Positions 52,363 to 61,743 are shown, counted from the stretch's first letter. The stretch: DNA of 64,000 nucleotides from Streptomyces sp. WAC05374 (GCF_004353505.1 NZ_SMNQ01000019.1:1-64000), one strand, 5' to 3'. Notes: a model not told the origin generated them from the letters alone. Numbers and translations are program-made.

Positions 52363-53568
52363 ATGAACGTGCTGGTTGGAACGCTGCGCCGCGCCGTGGC
52401 CTCGCCCGCGTACCCCTGGGTCACCGGGGCCGTCCTCACCGGCGGCACGGTGGTGGAGCTGGCGCTGGTGCCGGGCACGCCGTGGGTGGCGGGGGCCGTC
52501 CTCGTCTCGTCCGTGTCGGTGATGTGGCGCCGGGCGCGCCCCGAGACGGCGCTGATCACGGTCGCCGCCGCCTTCCTCGGGTTCGGCGCCGACACGAGCC
52601 TGTACCTGGTGACGGTGGTCAGCGGCCTGACGGGCCTGTACACCCTGGGCCGCCACCGGGTGCAGCACCCGGCGGTCCTGGTCGGCGCCGGGGCCCTGGC
52701 GTCGCTCGGCGTGAACCTGGTGCACATCCCCAAGTGGGCGGCCATGGTCCCCGAGGTGCGGCCGTTCCTCGTCGAGGGCCACCGGCTGGACCCCGGCCTG
52801 TACGCGGAGACGCTGCTGCTGACCGTGGTGGTCCTGGGCGCGGTGAGCGCGGGCGACGCCGTACGCGCGCGTGAGGAGGCCCGGCACGAACGGGCCGCCG
52901 CCCAGGAGCGGTTGCTCGCGATGGAGCGGCGGCAGGCGGCGGAGGCGGAGCGCGCGGCCGTGGCACGGGAGCTGCACGACGTCGTCGCCCACTCGGTGTC
53001 GATGATCGCCGTGCAGGCGGAGAGCGCGACGTACACGACGCCGGGCCTGTCGCCCGAGGCCCGTGACGCGCTCCAGCAGATCGCGGGCACGGCCCGCTCG
53101 TCGATGACCGAACTGCGCCGGCTGCTGGGCGTGTTGCGCACCCGGCCGGACGACCGGGCGGCGACGGCACCGCAGCCGACGCTCGCGGGACTGGAGGAAC
53201 TGGTGGAGCAGCACCGTGCGGTGGGCGGCAGCGCGGACCTGCGGGTGGGCGGTGAGCGGGTGGCGCTCCCGGCCGGGTGGGAGCTGTCGGCGTACCGCAT
53301 CGTCCAGGAGGCGCTGACGAACGCGCGCCGGCACGCCCCCGGCGCCCACACGGTGGTGGACGTCGTCTACGGGACGGACCGGCTGTCGGTGCGCGTCGCG
53401 GACGACGGTCCGGGCCCGCCCGACAAAACCGACGGAACCGACGGAACCGGCGGGACCGGCCACGGCCTCACCGGCATGCGCGAACGGGCCGCGCTCCTCG
53501 GCGGGAGCGTGACCACCGGCCGGGGCCCGGACGGCGGCTTCCTCGTCACGGCGGACCTGCCGTGGTGA
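52363..53568 (+). CDS. Sensor histidine kinase (HisKA_3 type), second copy
   Basis: The 401-residue protein has five or six membrane helices (about 20-165) and a cytoplasmic kinase with H205 in VARELHDVVAHSVSMIAVQ. Its HATPase domain has IVQEALTNARRHA, ADDGPGP and GHGLTGMRERA. The ATP lid holds a tandem TDGTDGTGGTG stretch encoded by a 9-base repeat. It is paralogous to the kinase at 36380-37510. Its stop overlaps the regulator GTG (GTGA). The signal is unknown. Confidence 0.92.
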   Translation: MNVLVGTLRRAVASPAYPWVTGAVLTGGTVVELALVPGTPWVAGAVLVSSVSVMWRRARPETALITVAAAFLGFGADTSLYLVTVVSGLTGLYTLGRHRVQHPAVLVGAGALASLGVNLVHIPKWAAMVPEVRPFLVEGHRLDPGLYAETLLLTVVVLGAVSAGDAVRAREEARHERAAAQERLLAMERRQAAEAERAAVARELHDVVAHSVSMIAVQAESATYTTPGLSPEARDALQQIAGTARSSMTELRRLLGVLRTRPDDRAATAPQPTLAGLEELVEQHRAVGGSADLRVGGERVALPAGWELSAYRIVQEALTNARRHAPGAHTVVDVVYGTDRLSVRVADDGPGPPDKTDGTDGTGGTGHGLTGMRERAALLGGSVTTGRGPDGGFLVTADLPW

Positions 53569-54239
53569 TCAGGGCGATCGTGGCCGACGACCAGGCGGTC
53601 GTGCGCACCGGGTTCGTCGGCCTGCTCTCGACGCAGGACGACATCCAGGTGGTCGGCGAGGCCGAGGACGGGGCGCAGGCCGTGCGGGTGGCGGCCGAGC
53701 AGCGGCCCGACCTGGCGCTGCTGGACATCCGGATGCCGCACAAGAACGGCATCGAGGCCGCCCGGGAGATCCTCGCCGCCTCGGGCGGGGCGACGAAGGT
53801 GCTGATGCTGACGACCTTCGACCTGGACGAGTACGTGTACGACGCCCTGGCGGCGGGCGCGAGCGGCTTCCTGCTGAAGGACGCGACGTTCCCGGAACTG
53901 CTGCACGCGGTACGGGTGGTGGCGCGCGGCGACGCGCTGCTGGCGCCGGCCGTGACGCGGCGGCTGGTCGCCGAGTTCGCCCGGCAGCGGGCCGGGGTGC
54001 TGCCGCCGCGGCCGGTCGACGGGCTGACCGCGCGGGAGGCGGAGGTGCTGGTGCTGATCGCCCGGGGCCTGTCGAACGCCGAGATCGCGCAGCGGCTCAC
54101 CATCACCGACCACACCGTGAAGACCCACATCAACCGGCTGTTCGCGAAGATGGGGCTCAGGGACCGGGCGCAGGCGGTGATCCTGGCGTACGAGCTGGGG
54201 CTGGTGCTCCCGGGCCGGGACTCGTCCACGCCCACCTGA
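53565..54239 (+). CDS. NarL/LuxR-family response regulator, second copy
   Basis: The 224-residue protein has phospho-acceptor D54 in LLDIRMPHKNG and FLLKDAT with the conserved Lys. Its LuxR-type helix-turn-helix reads LTAREAEVLVLIARGLSNAEIAQRLTITDHTVKTHINRLF. It partners the preceding kinase. The immediate downstream genes (a DMT transporter and a histidine kinase) are 110 bases or more away and may have their own promoters. Confidence 0.92.
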   Translation: MIRAIVADDQAVVRTGFVGLLSTQDDIQVVGEAEDGAQAVRVAAEQRPDLALLDIRMPHKNGIEAAREILAASGGATKVLMLTTFDLDEYVYDALAAGASGFLLKDATFPELLHAVRVVARGDALLAPAVTRRLVAEFARQRAGVLPPRPVDGLTAREAEVLVLIARGLSNAEIAQRLTITDHTVKTHINRLFAKMGLRDRAQAVILAYELGLVLPGRDSSTPT

Positions 54240-54349
54240 GCCCCGGCCGGGCCCCGTCCGCGCGCACCCGGCCCCGGCGGGAGGCAACGTCCGGGCCCGT
54301 TTCCCCGTCTGGCAGACGAACCCCACCCGTGCGAGGAACGGAGCCGGAC

Positions 54350-55270
54350 GTGCTCATAGGACTGTTGACGGCCGTCGCGGCCTCGATCTGCTACGGCACG
54401 GGATCGGTCCTGCAAGCCGTCGGCTCCCGCAAGTCGGCCCGCCGCGAGGCGGCGGCGGGCCTGACGACCCAGCACGGCGGACCGTCTCTGTCGTCGACCG
54501 CCAAGGCCGCGATGACCTGGGAGTTCATCGTCGGTACGGTGCTGGACTTCCTTGGTTTCGGGCTGGGCGCGCTGGCCGCCCGCATGCTGCCGCTGTTCCT
54601 GTCGCAGACGGTGATCAGCGCGAACCTGGTGATCACCGCCGTACTGAGCGTACGGCTGCTCGGCATCCGGCTGACCCGCGCCGAGTGGACCTCCATCGGT
54701 GTCGTGTGCTCGGCGCTGGTCCTGCTGGCCACGGCGGCGGGACCCGAGGGCAGCGGGCACACGCCGATCGCCACGCACTGGTGGCTGCTGGCCGTGTCGC
54801 TGCTGCTGATGGTGGGCGGGACGGTCGTGGTGCGGCTGCTGGGCGCGCGTGCGGCGATCCTGGCCGGTCTGCTCTCCGGCCTCGGCTTCGGCGCGCTCGG
54901 CGTCGGCGTGCGCGTGCTGAACGGCGTCGACCCGTTCGACCCGGGCGCGCTGCTGGCCGATCCGGCGCTGTACGCCATCCTCGTCGCCGGCGTGGGCGGG
55001 ATGTACCTGCACACGGTCGCGCTCCAGATCGGGTCGGTGAACGGGGCGACGGCGGCGCTGGTGGTGGGCGAGACGGTGCTGCCGGGCACGATCGGTGTGC
55101 TGTGGCTGGGGGACGCGTCCCGGCCGGGGTTCGCGTGGCTGGCGGTGGTGGGGTTCCTGCTGGCGGTGGCGGGCGCGGTCGCGGTGGCGTGGTTCGGGGA
55201 GCCGGAGGGCGGCCCGGGACCGGCACCGGCGCCGGAGGAGGAGCCCCGGGAACTCGCCCGCGTGGGCTGA
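54350..55270 (+). CDS. EamA/DMT-like integral membrane transporter
   Basis: The 306-residue protein has about nine membrane helices and an acidic Pro/Glu tail. The opening VLIGLLTAVAASICYGTGSVLQAVGSRKS is shared with the DMT and magnesium/ammonium-like transporter families of actinobacteria. Internal repeats around LFLSQTVISANLVITAVLS and LVVGETVLPGTIGVLWLGD suggest two EamA halves. GTG 54350 has GGAG at 6-7 bases; GTG 54329 is an alternative start. The substrate is unknown. Confidence 0.82.
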   Translation: MLIGLLTAVAASICYGTGSVLQAVGSRKSARREAAAGLTTQHGGPSLSSTAKAAMTWEFIVGTVLDFLGFGLGALAARMLPLFLSQTVISANLVITAVLSVRLLGIRLTRAEWTSIGVVCSALVLLATAAGPEGSGHTPIATHWWLLAVSLLLMVGGTVVVRLLGARAAILAGLLSGLGFGALGVGVRVLNGVDPFDPGALLADPALYAILVAGVGGMYLHTVALQIGSVNGATAALVVGETVLPGTIGVLWLGDASRPGFAWLAVVGFLLAVAGAVAVAWFGEPEGGPGPAPAPEEEPRELARVG

Positions 55271-55308
55271 ACGGCCCCCTCGTAGACTCCCCGCCAGGGA
55301 GATGAGAC

Positions 55309-56517
55309 ATGGGGCTACGGCTCAAAATAGGTGCCACGATCACCGCGACCGCCGCGCTCGCCGTGCTGGTGACGAGCGTGCAGGTACCGGCTCTGATGGA
55401 GCAGCGGGCCAGGGACCAGGCCCTGGAGCGGCTGGGCATCGCCGAGCGCGCCTACCGGGCGGACGGGCAGGCGCGGTTCGGGCTCAAGGTGAACCCGCCC
55501 AACATGCCCGAGGAGCTGCGCCGCGCCGTCCGCGACGGCCGCCGCGCCACCTACATGCAGGCGTACGGGGAGCGCCGACAGCTCTGGGCGGCGACCGCCG
55601 CCGGGGGCGACGTCCTGGCACTCAAGCAGATCGAGGACCCGCTGTCGGACACGCTGAGGGCGTCCATCCTCCAGACGGGGGCGATCAGTACGGCGGTGGG
55701 CACCCTGAGCGGCCTGCTGCTGGCCACCCGGCTGGGGCGGCGGCTGCGGCTGTCGGCGCGGCGGGCCGAGCAGATCACCCGGGGCGACCTGGACGCCCGG
55801 CTCCCCCAGTCGGGGCGGGACGAGATCGCCACGCTCACCCGGGCCGTGAACACCATGGCGGACGCGCTGTCGGAGCGGCTGCGCGCGGAGCGCGAGGTGA
55901 CGGCGAACATCGCGCACGAGCTGCGCACGCCCGTCGCGGGCCTGGTCGCCGCGGCGGGGCTCCTGCCGGACGGCAGGGCCGAGTCGATGGTGAAGGAGCG
56001 GGTCGCGCGGATGCGGGACCTGATGGAGGACGTGCTGGAGGTCGCCCGGCTCGACAACGGCGGCGAGGAGGCCGACACACGGCTGGTGGAGCTGGGTGTG
56101 CTCGCCCGCCGGGCGGTGCGTGCGGTGGAGGACCCGGACGTCCGCTGTGACATCGTTGCCGAGGCGCTGGTGGAGACGGACGCCCGGCGCGTGGAGCGGG
56201 TCCTGACCAACCTGGTGAGCAACGCGCTGCGGCACGGCGCCGAGCCGGTGGTGGTGGAGGTCGCGGGCGGGATCGTCCGGGTGCGCGACGGCGGCCCCGG
56301 TTTCCCCGAGCACCTGCTGGCGCACGGGCCGCGACGGTTCCAGACCAGTGCCGTGGGCAAGGGGCTGGGCCTGGGCCTCACCATCGCCGCCGGCCAGGCC
56401 CGGGTGCTGGGCGCCCGCCTGACGTTCACCAACCCGGAGGACGGCGGCGCGTGCGCCGTACTGGACCTGTCCGCCGCCGTGCGGACGGACGCCCCGGGCG
56501 GGGCGGGCCGCGACTGA
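55309..56517 (+). CDS. HAMP-domain sensor histidine kinase without adjacent response regulator
   Basis: The 402-residue protein has membrane segments at about 7-27 and 120-140 that bracket an extracellular sensor of about 90 residues. A HAMP domain follows (about 140-190). HisKA has H203 in TANIAHELRTPVAGLV. The HATPase domain holds NLVSNALRHGAEP, VRDGGPGFP and GKGLGLGLTIA. This is a different class from the two NarL-partner kinases. The nearest genes are a transporter 38 bases upstream and the convergent thiQ gene. No regulator gene lies within the window, so its partner is unlinked or outside. Confidence 0.9.
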   Translation: MGLRLKIGATITATAALAVLVTSVQVPALMEQRARDQALERLGIAERAYRADGQARFGLKVNPPNMPEELRRAVRDGRRATYMQAYGERRQLWAATAAGGDVLALKQIEDPLSDTLRASILQTGAISTAVGTLSGLLLATRLGRRLRLSARRAEQITRGDLDARLPQSGRDEIATLTRAVNTMADALSERLRAEREVTANIAHELRTPVAGLVAAAGLLPDGRAESMVKERVARMRDLMEDVLEVARLDNGGEEADTRLVELGVLARRAVRAVEDPDVRCDIVAEALVETDARRVERVLTNLVSNALRHGAEPVVVEVAGGIVRVRDGGPGFPEHLLAHGPRRFQTSAVGKGLGLGLTIAAGQARVLGARLTFTNPEDGGACAVLDLSAAVRTDAPGGAGRD

Positions 56518-56570
56518 GCCCCGGCGGGCGCGCGTCGGGGATGCCGGGCCGCAGGGTGCCGGGTGCCGGG

Positions 56571-57587
56571 TCAGCCGAGGACGACGACCTCGTCGGGGGT
56601 GAACGTCACGCCGACGACCGCCCCCTCCTCGGGCGCGTCGCGCAGGGCGCAGTCGGCCTCCAGCGTGGGGCCGGACTCCGGGCGGAGCCGTACCGCCACG
56701 TGGTGGCCCCGGAAGGTCCGCGCCTCGACGGTGCACCGCGTCCCGTCGGCCGGGTCGCCGAGCCGTACGCCGGCGGGCCGTACCAGCAGCCGGACCCGGC
56801 CCTGGGCGGTGCCGGCCGGCACCGGGACCTTGCCCCACGCGGTGTCGGCCACCTCGCCGCTCACGCTCGCCCCGACCACGTTGTCGAAGCCCAGGAAACG
56901 GGCGACGAACTCGGAGGCGGGGCGCTGCCAGACCTCCCTGGGCGTGCCGCTCTGGGCGATGCGCCCGTCGCGCATGACGACGACCCGGTCGGCGAGCGCG
57001 AACGCCTCGCCCTGGTCGTGCGTGACGGCGAGCACGGTCGTGCCGAGCCGCCCGAACAACTGCCGCAGCTCCACCACGAGCCGTTCGCGCAGCCCCCGGT
57101 CGAGCTGGCCGAGCGGCTCGTCGAGCATCAGCAGCCGGGGGCGGGGGGCGAGCGCCCGGGCGAGCGCGACGCGCTGCTGCTCGCCGCCGGACAGGGCGGC
57201 CACGGCCCGCCGTTCGGCGCCGGGCAGCCCGACGAGGTCCAGCAACTCGGCCACGCGGGAGGCCTGTTCCTTCCGCGACGCGCCGCGCATGCGCAGCCCG
57301 AAGGCCACGTTGCCGCCGACGTCCCGCTGCGGGAAGAGCTGGTGGTCCTGGAACATCAGCCCGACGCCGCGCCGGTGCACGGGCACGCCCGCCAGGTCGG
57401 CGCCGTCGAGCAGGACGCGCCCGGCGTCCACCGGCTGGAGGCCGGCCACCACCCGCAGCAGGGTCGACTTGCCGCTGCCGCTCGGACCGAGCACGCACAC
57501 GATCTCGTGGTCGGCGACGTCCAGCGACACCGCGTCCACGGCGGCGCGTGATCCGAACCGTACGGTCACGTCCTCGAGCGCGAGCAT
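56571..57587 (-). CDS. Thiamine ABC transporter ATP-binding protein (ThiQ-like, long form)
   Basis: This 338-residue ATPase has Walker A GPSGSGKS, the Q-loop MFQDHQLFPQRD, signature LSGGEQQR, Walker B LLMLDEPLGQLD and H-loop VTHDQGEA. It extends beyond the roughly 230 residues of classical ThiQ with a TOBE-like C-terminal domain (about 245-335). ATG 57587 is chosen because GGGGAG lies 8 bases upstream; GTG 57593 would overlap the permease stop. It powers the permease encoded next to it and lies under the same TPP riboswitch. Confidence 0.88.
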   Translation of the reverse strand: MLALEDVTVRFGSRAAVDAVSLDVADHEIVCVLGPSGSGKSTLLRVVAGLQPVDAGRVLLDGADLAGVPVHRRGVGLMFQDHQLFPQRDVGGNVAFGLRMRGASRKEQASRVAELLDLVGLPGAERRAVAALSGGEQQRVALARALAPRPRLLMLDEPLGQLDRGLRERLVVELRQLFGRLGTTVLAVTHDQGEAFALADRVVVMRDGRIAQSGTPREVWQRPASEFVARFLGFDNVVGASVSGEVADTAWGKVPVPAGTAQGRVRLLVRPAGVRLGDPADGTRCTVEARTFRGHHVAVRLRPESGPTLEADCALRDAPEEGAVVGVTFTPDEVVVLG

Positions 57588-57589
57588 GG

Positions 57590-59266
57590 TCACAGCTCCC
57601 CGGCACGGTCGACACGGATACGTTCGAGCAGCAGCAGGGCCACCGCGCACACCACCATCAGGATCGTCGAAAGGGCCATGGCCTGGCCGTAGTTGAGGTC
57701 GCCGGGCCGGCCGAGGAGACGGGCGACCGCGACCGGGAGCGTCGGGTTGTCGGGACGGGCGATGAACACCGTGGCCCCGAACTCGCCCAGCGACACGGCG
57801 AACGCGAACCCCGCCGCCACCAGCAGCGCCCGCCGCACCAGCGGCAGGTCCACCTCGCGCCACACCCGCCACGGAGAGGCGCCGAGCACGGCCGCCGCCT
57901 CGCGCAGCCGGGCGTCCACCGCGCGCAGCACGGGCAGCATGGTCCGGACGACGAAGGGCACCCCCACCAGGGCCTGGGCGAGCGGCACCAGGATCCATGA
58001 GGACCGCAGGTCCAGCGGCGGCTCGTCCAGCGCGATCAGGAACCCGAACCCGACGGTCACGGCGGACACCCCGAGCGGCAGCATGAGCAGCGCGTCGAAA
58101 CCCCGCACCAGCCGGCCCGCGCGGCGGGTGAGCGCGGCGGCGGCGAGCCCGCCGATCAGGAGCGCGATCGCGGTGGCGGCCAGGGCGTACTCCAGCGAGT
58201 TCGCGATCGCCTCGACGGGCGGCACCAGGAACGTCCCGCCGCCCGCGTCCACGTCCTGGAGCGCCCGGTAGTAGCCGAGCCCCCCGTCCAGGGACCGCTC
58301 GACGAGCACCCCGAGCGGCAGCAGGAGCAGCAGCACCACGCTGAGCAGCACGCCGCCGAGGAGCGCCCACTGCCCGGTCCCGCGCGGCCGCCGGGCGGTC
58401 AGCCCCGCGTCGACCAGCCTGAGCGCGGTCTCCCGCCGCCGTACCGTCCGGGCGTGGACGGCGAGGATGGCCCCGACGGCGGCGAACTGCACCAGGGTCA
58501 GGACCGCGGCCGCCTGCAGGTCGAGGAGCTGCGCGGTCTGCCGGTAGATCTCCGCCTCCAGCGTGCGGTACGCGGGACCGCCGAGGATCTGGACGATGCC
58601 GAAGGAGGTGTACGTGAAGAGGAAGATCATCAGTGCCGCGGCGGCCACGGCGGGGGCGAGCGCGGGCAGGGTCACCCGCCGCCAGGCCGCGAGGCGGGAG
58701 GCGCCCAGCACCCGGGCGGCCTCTTCCTGGCGCGGGTCGAGCTGGGCCCACAGGCCGCCGACGGTGCGGACGACGACCGCGTAGTTGAAGAAGACGTGCG
58801 CCAGCAGGATGGCCCACACCGTGGTGTCCAGTCGCACGCCCCACAGCTCGTCGAGCAGGCCGCCCCGGCCGACGAGGGCGAGGAAGGCGGTGCCGACGAC
58901 GACGGTCGGCAGCACGAACGGCACGGTGACGACGGCCCGCAGCACCCCCTTGCCGGGGAAGTCGTAGCGGGCGAACACGTACGCGCCGGGCAGTGCGATC
59001 AGCAGGGTGAGCGCCGTGGAGGCGAGCGCCTGCCAGGTGGTGAACCACAGGACGTCCAGGACGTCCGGGCGGCCCAGCACGTCGCCGAGCCGTCCGAACC
59101 GCCAGCCGCCGTCCTCGGTCCGCAGCCCGCGCCCGACGATCGCCACGACGGGGTGGGCGAAGAAGACGGCGAAGAACGCCACGGGCAGGGCCATGAGCCC
59201 CGCCCGCAGCGCGCCGCGCCTGAGGCGGGCTACTTCAGGACGAGCGAGGACCACGTCTGGATCCAC
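57590..59266 (-). CDS. Thiamine ABC transporter permease, two fused permease domains (ThiP-like)
   Basis: This 558-residue protein has about twelve membrane helices in two permease domains. Each has an EAA loop: PRQEEAARVLGASRLAAWRRV in the first half and ARLREAAAVLGASPWRVWREV in the second. The architecture and length match ThiP/FbpB-type fused permeases. The start is uncertain: GTG 59266 lies inside the thiB gene by 37 bases. Another in-frame GTG (59254) and an ATG at 59194 are available. It forms the channel for the ThiB-bound substrate. Confidence 0.88.
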   Translation of the reverse strand: MDPDVVLARPEVARLRRGALRAGLMALPVAFFAVFFAHPVVAIVGRGLRTEDGGWRFGRLGDVLGRPDVLDVLWFTTWQALASTALTLLIALPGAYVFARYDFPGKGVLRAVVTVPFVLPTVVVGTAFLALVGRGGLLDELWGVRLDTTVWAILLAHVFFNYAVVVRTVGGLWAQLDPRQEEAARVLGASRLAAWRRVTLPALAPAVAAAALMIFLFTYTSFGIVQILGGPAYRTLEAEIYRQTAQLLDLQAAAVLTLVQFAAVGAILAVHARTVRRRETALRLVDAGLTARRPRGTGQWALLGGVLLSVVLLLLLPLGVLVERSLDGGLGYYRALQDVDAGGGTFLVPPVEAIANSLEYALAATAIALLIGGLAAAALTRRAGRLVRGFDALLMLPLGVSAVTVGFGFLIALDEPPLDLRSSWILVPLAQALVGVPFVVRTMLPVLRAVDARLREAAAVLGASPWRVWREVDLPLVRRALLVAAGFAFAVSLGEFGATVFIARPDNPTLPVAVARLLGRPGDLNYGQAMALSTILMVVCAVALLLLERIRVDRAGEL

Positions 59267-60324
59267 TGGTCGCGCTTCTCGGCGATCTTCTCGGGGGCGA
59301 CGGTGTGCGGCTGGTCCACCTCGGCTCCGTGCTTGGTGAACAGCTCGGGAAGCTTCGCGTCCTTCGCCACCGGGTTGACGAACATCTGGAGGGGCATGTC
59401 CTCCTGGAACTTCTTGCCGATCATGAAGTCGATGAGGGCCTTGCCGCCGTCGGGGTTCTTCGCCCCGGTCAGCAGTCCGGCGAACTCGGTCTGCTGGAAG
59501 CAGGTCCCGGTGGAGACGCCGGTCGGCGCCTCGGCCGGCTGCGGCTCGGAGTAGAGCACCTCGACGGGCGGGCTGGAGGCGTAGGAGACGACGAGCGGCC
59601 GGTCACCCTTGGCCTTCTTGCCGCCGACGGAGCCGGAGAACTCCTGGTTGTAGGCGAGCTCCCAACTGTCGACGACCTTGACGCCGTTGGCCTTCAGCTT
59701 CTTCCAGTAGTCCTGCCAGCCGTCGTCGCCGTACCGGGCGGCCGTCCCGAGGAGGAAGCCGAGGCCGGGCGAGGACCGCTCCGCGTTCTCGACGACGAGG
59801 AGGTTCTTGTACGCGGGCTTCGCGAGGTCGTCGAAGGTCTGCGGCGGAGCCAGCTTCTTGTCCGCGAAGTACTTCTTGTCGTAGTTGACGCAGATCTCGC
59901 CGGTGTCGACGGGCGTGACGCGGTGCTTGTCCTTGTCCAGCCGGACGGTCTCGGGGACCCGGTCCAGGCCCTTGGCCTCGTACGGCTCGAAGAGCCCGTT
60001 GTCGAGGGCGCGGGACAGGAGCGTGTTGTCGACGCCGAAGAAGACGTCGCCCTGCGGGGCGCCCTTGGTGAGGATGGCCTTGTTGACGGCCTCGCCGGCG
60101 TCGCCGCTCTTGAGGACCTTGACGGTGTAGCCGGTCTGCCGGGTGAACTCCTTCAGGACGGCCGGGGAGGCGTTGAAGGAGTCGTGGCTGACGAGGGTCA
60201 CGGTCTTCGGCTTCGTACCGCCGCCGGCCGAGTCCTTGGCGGACTCGCCGCCGCAGGCGGTGAGCGTCGTGACGCCCAGCGCGGCGGCGATCGCGCCGGC
60301 CGCGAACTTCTTGGTGGTGCTCAC
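59230..60324 (-). CDS. thiB: Thiamine (or precursor) ABC transporter substrate-binding lipoprotein
   Basis: The 364-residue precursor has a lipoprotein signal with LTACGG (Cys at about 24). The mature protein follows ThiB closely: SHDSFNASPAV, GDVFFGVDNTLLSRALDNGLF, ERSSPGLGFLLG, PLVVSYASSPPVEVLY and DFMIGKKFQEDMPLQMFVNPV. ThiB binds thiamine, TMP or TPP; a pyrimidine precursor cannot be excluded. GTG 60324 has AGGAGG 7 bases upstream. A TPP riboswitch occupies the leader, so the operon should be shut when TPP is plentiful. Confidence 0.9.
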   Translation of the reverse strand: MSTTKKFAAGAIAAALGVTTLTACGGESAKDSAGGGTKPKTVTLVSHDSFNASPAVLKEFTRQTGYTVKVLKSGDAGEAVNKAILTKGAPQGDVFFGVDNTLLSRALDNGLFEPYEAKGLDRVPETVRLDKDKHRVTPVDTGEICVNYDKKYFADKKLAPPQTFDDLAKPAYKNLLVVENAERSSPGLGFLLGTAARYGDDGWQDYWKKLKANGVKVVDSWELAYNQEFSGSVGGKKAKGDRPLVVSYASSPPVEVLYSEPQPAEAPTGVSTGTCFQQTEFAGLLTGAKNPDGGKALIDFMIGKKFQEDMPLQMFVNPVAKDAKLPELFTKHGAEVDQPHTVAPEKIAEKRDQWIQTWSSLVLK

Positions 60325-60360
60325 TGAGATTCCTCCTGGGGGTGACCAGGAAGAGACGCG

Positions 60361-60394
60361 GCCCCGCCCACCGCCATCGTGCGGTGGGCAGGGC
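60361..60394 (-). terminator. Strong hairpin between the TPP aptamer and thiB (expression platform)
   Basis: Fourteen-base arms (60361-60374 and 60381-60394) pair with a single G-U position around a 6-base loop. It lies about 20 bases after the aptamer and 37 bases before the thiB start, so it is a good candidate for the riboswitch-controlled terminator. Control by ribosome-site masking is also possible. Confidence 0.6.
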
Positions 60395-60411
60395 GCAACA
60401 GCTCGAGTAAC

Positions 60412-60511
60412 GACCGAACTTCCTACCCAGAATGACCTGGGCGAGGTTCAGAGGGTCTGCGGCCTGGACGGTTGCCGCACTCTCAGCGCTGTGGCGCTCC
60501 CCTGTCGGAAT
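60412..60511 (-). ncRNA. TPP (thiamine pyrophosphate) riboswitch, thi-box
   Basis: On the minus strand the leader shows the thi-box landmarks in order: ACAGGGGAGC, then GCGCTGAGAGTGCGGC (pyrimidine-sensing CUGAGA), GACCCTCTGAACCT (the ACCC..GAACCUG element), and GGTCATTCTGGGTAGGAAG (pyrophosphate-sensing helix and closing P1). Spacing and order match the class. It lies 88 bases before the thiB start codon, in the gap after rlmN. Confidence 0.93.
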
Positions 60512-60542
60512 ATGCAGGTGTGTTCGAGCTCAGAGTACAAGC

Positions 60543-61655
60543 TCAGCGTTCGGCGGCCGCGAGCTGTCCACAGGCACCGTCGATCTCCTGACCCCGGTTG
60601 TCACGGACGGTGACCGGAACGTCGTGGCTCGCGATCGCCTCGACGAACGCCTTCTCGTCCTCGGGTCGGGACGCGGTCCACTTCGACCCCGGGGTGGGGT
60701 TGAGCGGGATCAGGTTGACGTGGACCCGCTTGCCCTTGAGCAGCCGGCCGAGGAGGTCGCCCCGCCAGGCCTGGTCGTTGATGTCCCGGATGAGGGCGTA
60801 CTCGATGGAGACGCGGCGGCCGGACTTCTCCGCGTACTCCCAGGCGGCGTCCAGCACCTCCCGGACCTTCCAGCGCGTGTTGACCGGGACGAGCGTGTCG
60901 CGCAGCTCGTCGTCGGGGGCGTGCAGGGAGACGGCGAGGCGGCACTTGAAGCCCTCGTCCGCGAACCGGAGCATCGCCGGGACGAGGCCGACCGTCGAGA
61001 CGGTGATGCCGCGCTGGGACAGCCCGAGCCCGTCCGGCTCGGGGTCGGTGAGGCGGCGGATGGCGCCGACCACGCGGTTGTAGTTGGCGAGCGGCTCGCC
61101 CATGCCCATGAAGACGATGTTGGACAGCCGTGCCGGTCCCCCCGGCACCTCGCCGTCCCGCAGTGCCCGCATCCCGTCGACGATCTGGTGCACGATCTCG
61201 GCGGTCGACAGGTTCCGGTCGAGCCCGGCCTGGCCGGTGGCGCAGAACGGGCAGTTCATGCCGCAGCCGGCCTGCGAGGAGATGCACATCGTGACGCGGT
61301 CGGGGTACCGCATGAGGACCGACTCGACGAGCGTGCCGTCGTGCAGCCGCCACAGCGTCTTGCGGGTGGTGTCGTCGTCGCACGAGATGTGCCGGACGAC
61401 CGACATCAGGTCCGGCAGCAGTTCCGCGGCCAGCTTCTCCCGGGACGCGGCGGGGATGTCCGTCCACTGCGCCGGGTCGTGCGCGTACCGCGCGAAGTAG
61501 TGCTGGGAGAGCTGCTTGGCGCGGAACGGCTTCTCGCCGATCGCGGCGACGGCCTCCTTGCGCTCGGCGGGCGAGAGGTCGGCGAGGTGCCGCGGCGGCT
61601 TCTTGGCTCCGCGCGGGGCGACGAAGGTGAGCTCTCCCGGTGCGGGGCGTGGCAT
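60543..61655 (-). CDS. rlmN: 23S rRNA (adenine-2503-C2)/tRNA methyltransferase
   Basis: RlmN is a radical-SAM enzyme that methylates A2503 of 23S rRNA and A37 of some tRNAs. The cluster motif C131-GMN-C135-PF-C138 is present. The second methyl-carrying cysteine is C362 near the C-terminus (IDGACGQ). [15 protein letters not shown] and [10 protein letters not shown] are family motifs. The 370-residue length is normal. ATG 61655 is followed by [20 protein letters not shown], the usual Streptomyces opening. It is transcribed toward the thiamine operon, whose riboswitch lies 32 bases beyond its stop. Confidence 0.96.
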   Translation of the reverse strand: MPRPAPGELTFVAPRGAKKPPRHLADLSPAERKEAVAAIGEKPFRAKQLSQHYFARYAHDPAQWTDIPAASREKLAAELLPDLMSVVRHISCDDDTTRKTLWRLHDGTLVESVLMRYPDRVTMCISSQAGCGMNCPFCATGQAGLDRNLSTAEIVHQIVDGMRALRDGEVPGGPARLSNIVFMGMGEPLANYNRVVGAIRRLTDPEPDGLGLSQRGITVSTVGLVPAMLRFADEGFKCRLAVSLHAPDDELRDTLVPVNTRWKVREVLDAAWEYAEKSGRRVSIEYALIRDINDQAWRGDLLGRLLKGKRVHVNLIPLNPTPGSKWTASRPEDEKAFVEAIASHDVPVTVRDNRGQEIDGACGQLAAAER

Positions 61656-61743
61656 GACCTGGTACTCCTCAGTAAAGACGAGGCCGCGGTACGTGAGCCG
61701 GGTGACCTCACCGGATGATCCCCGCGTGACGCCGCGGAGCCGA

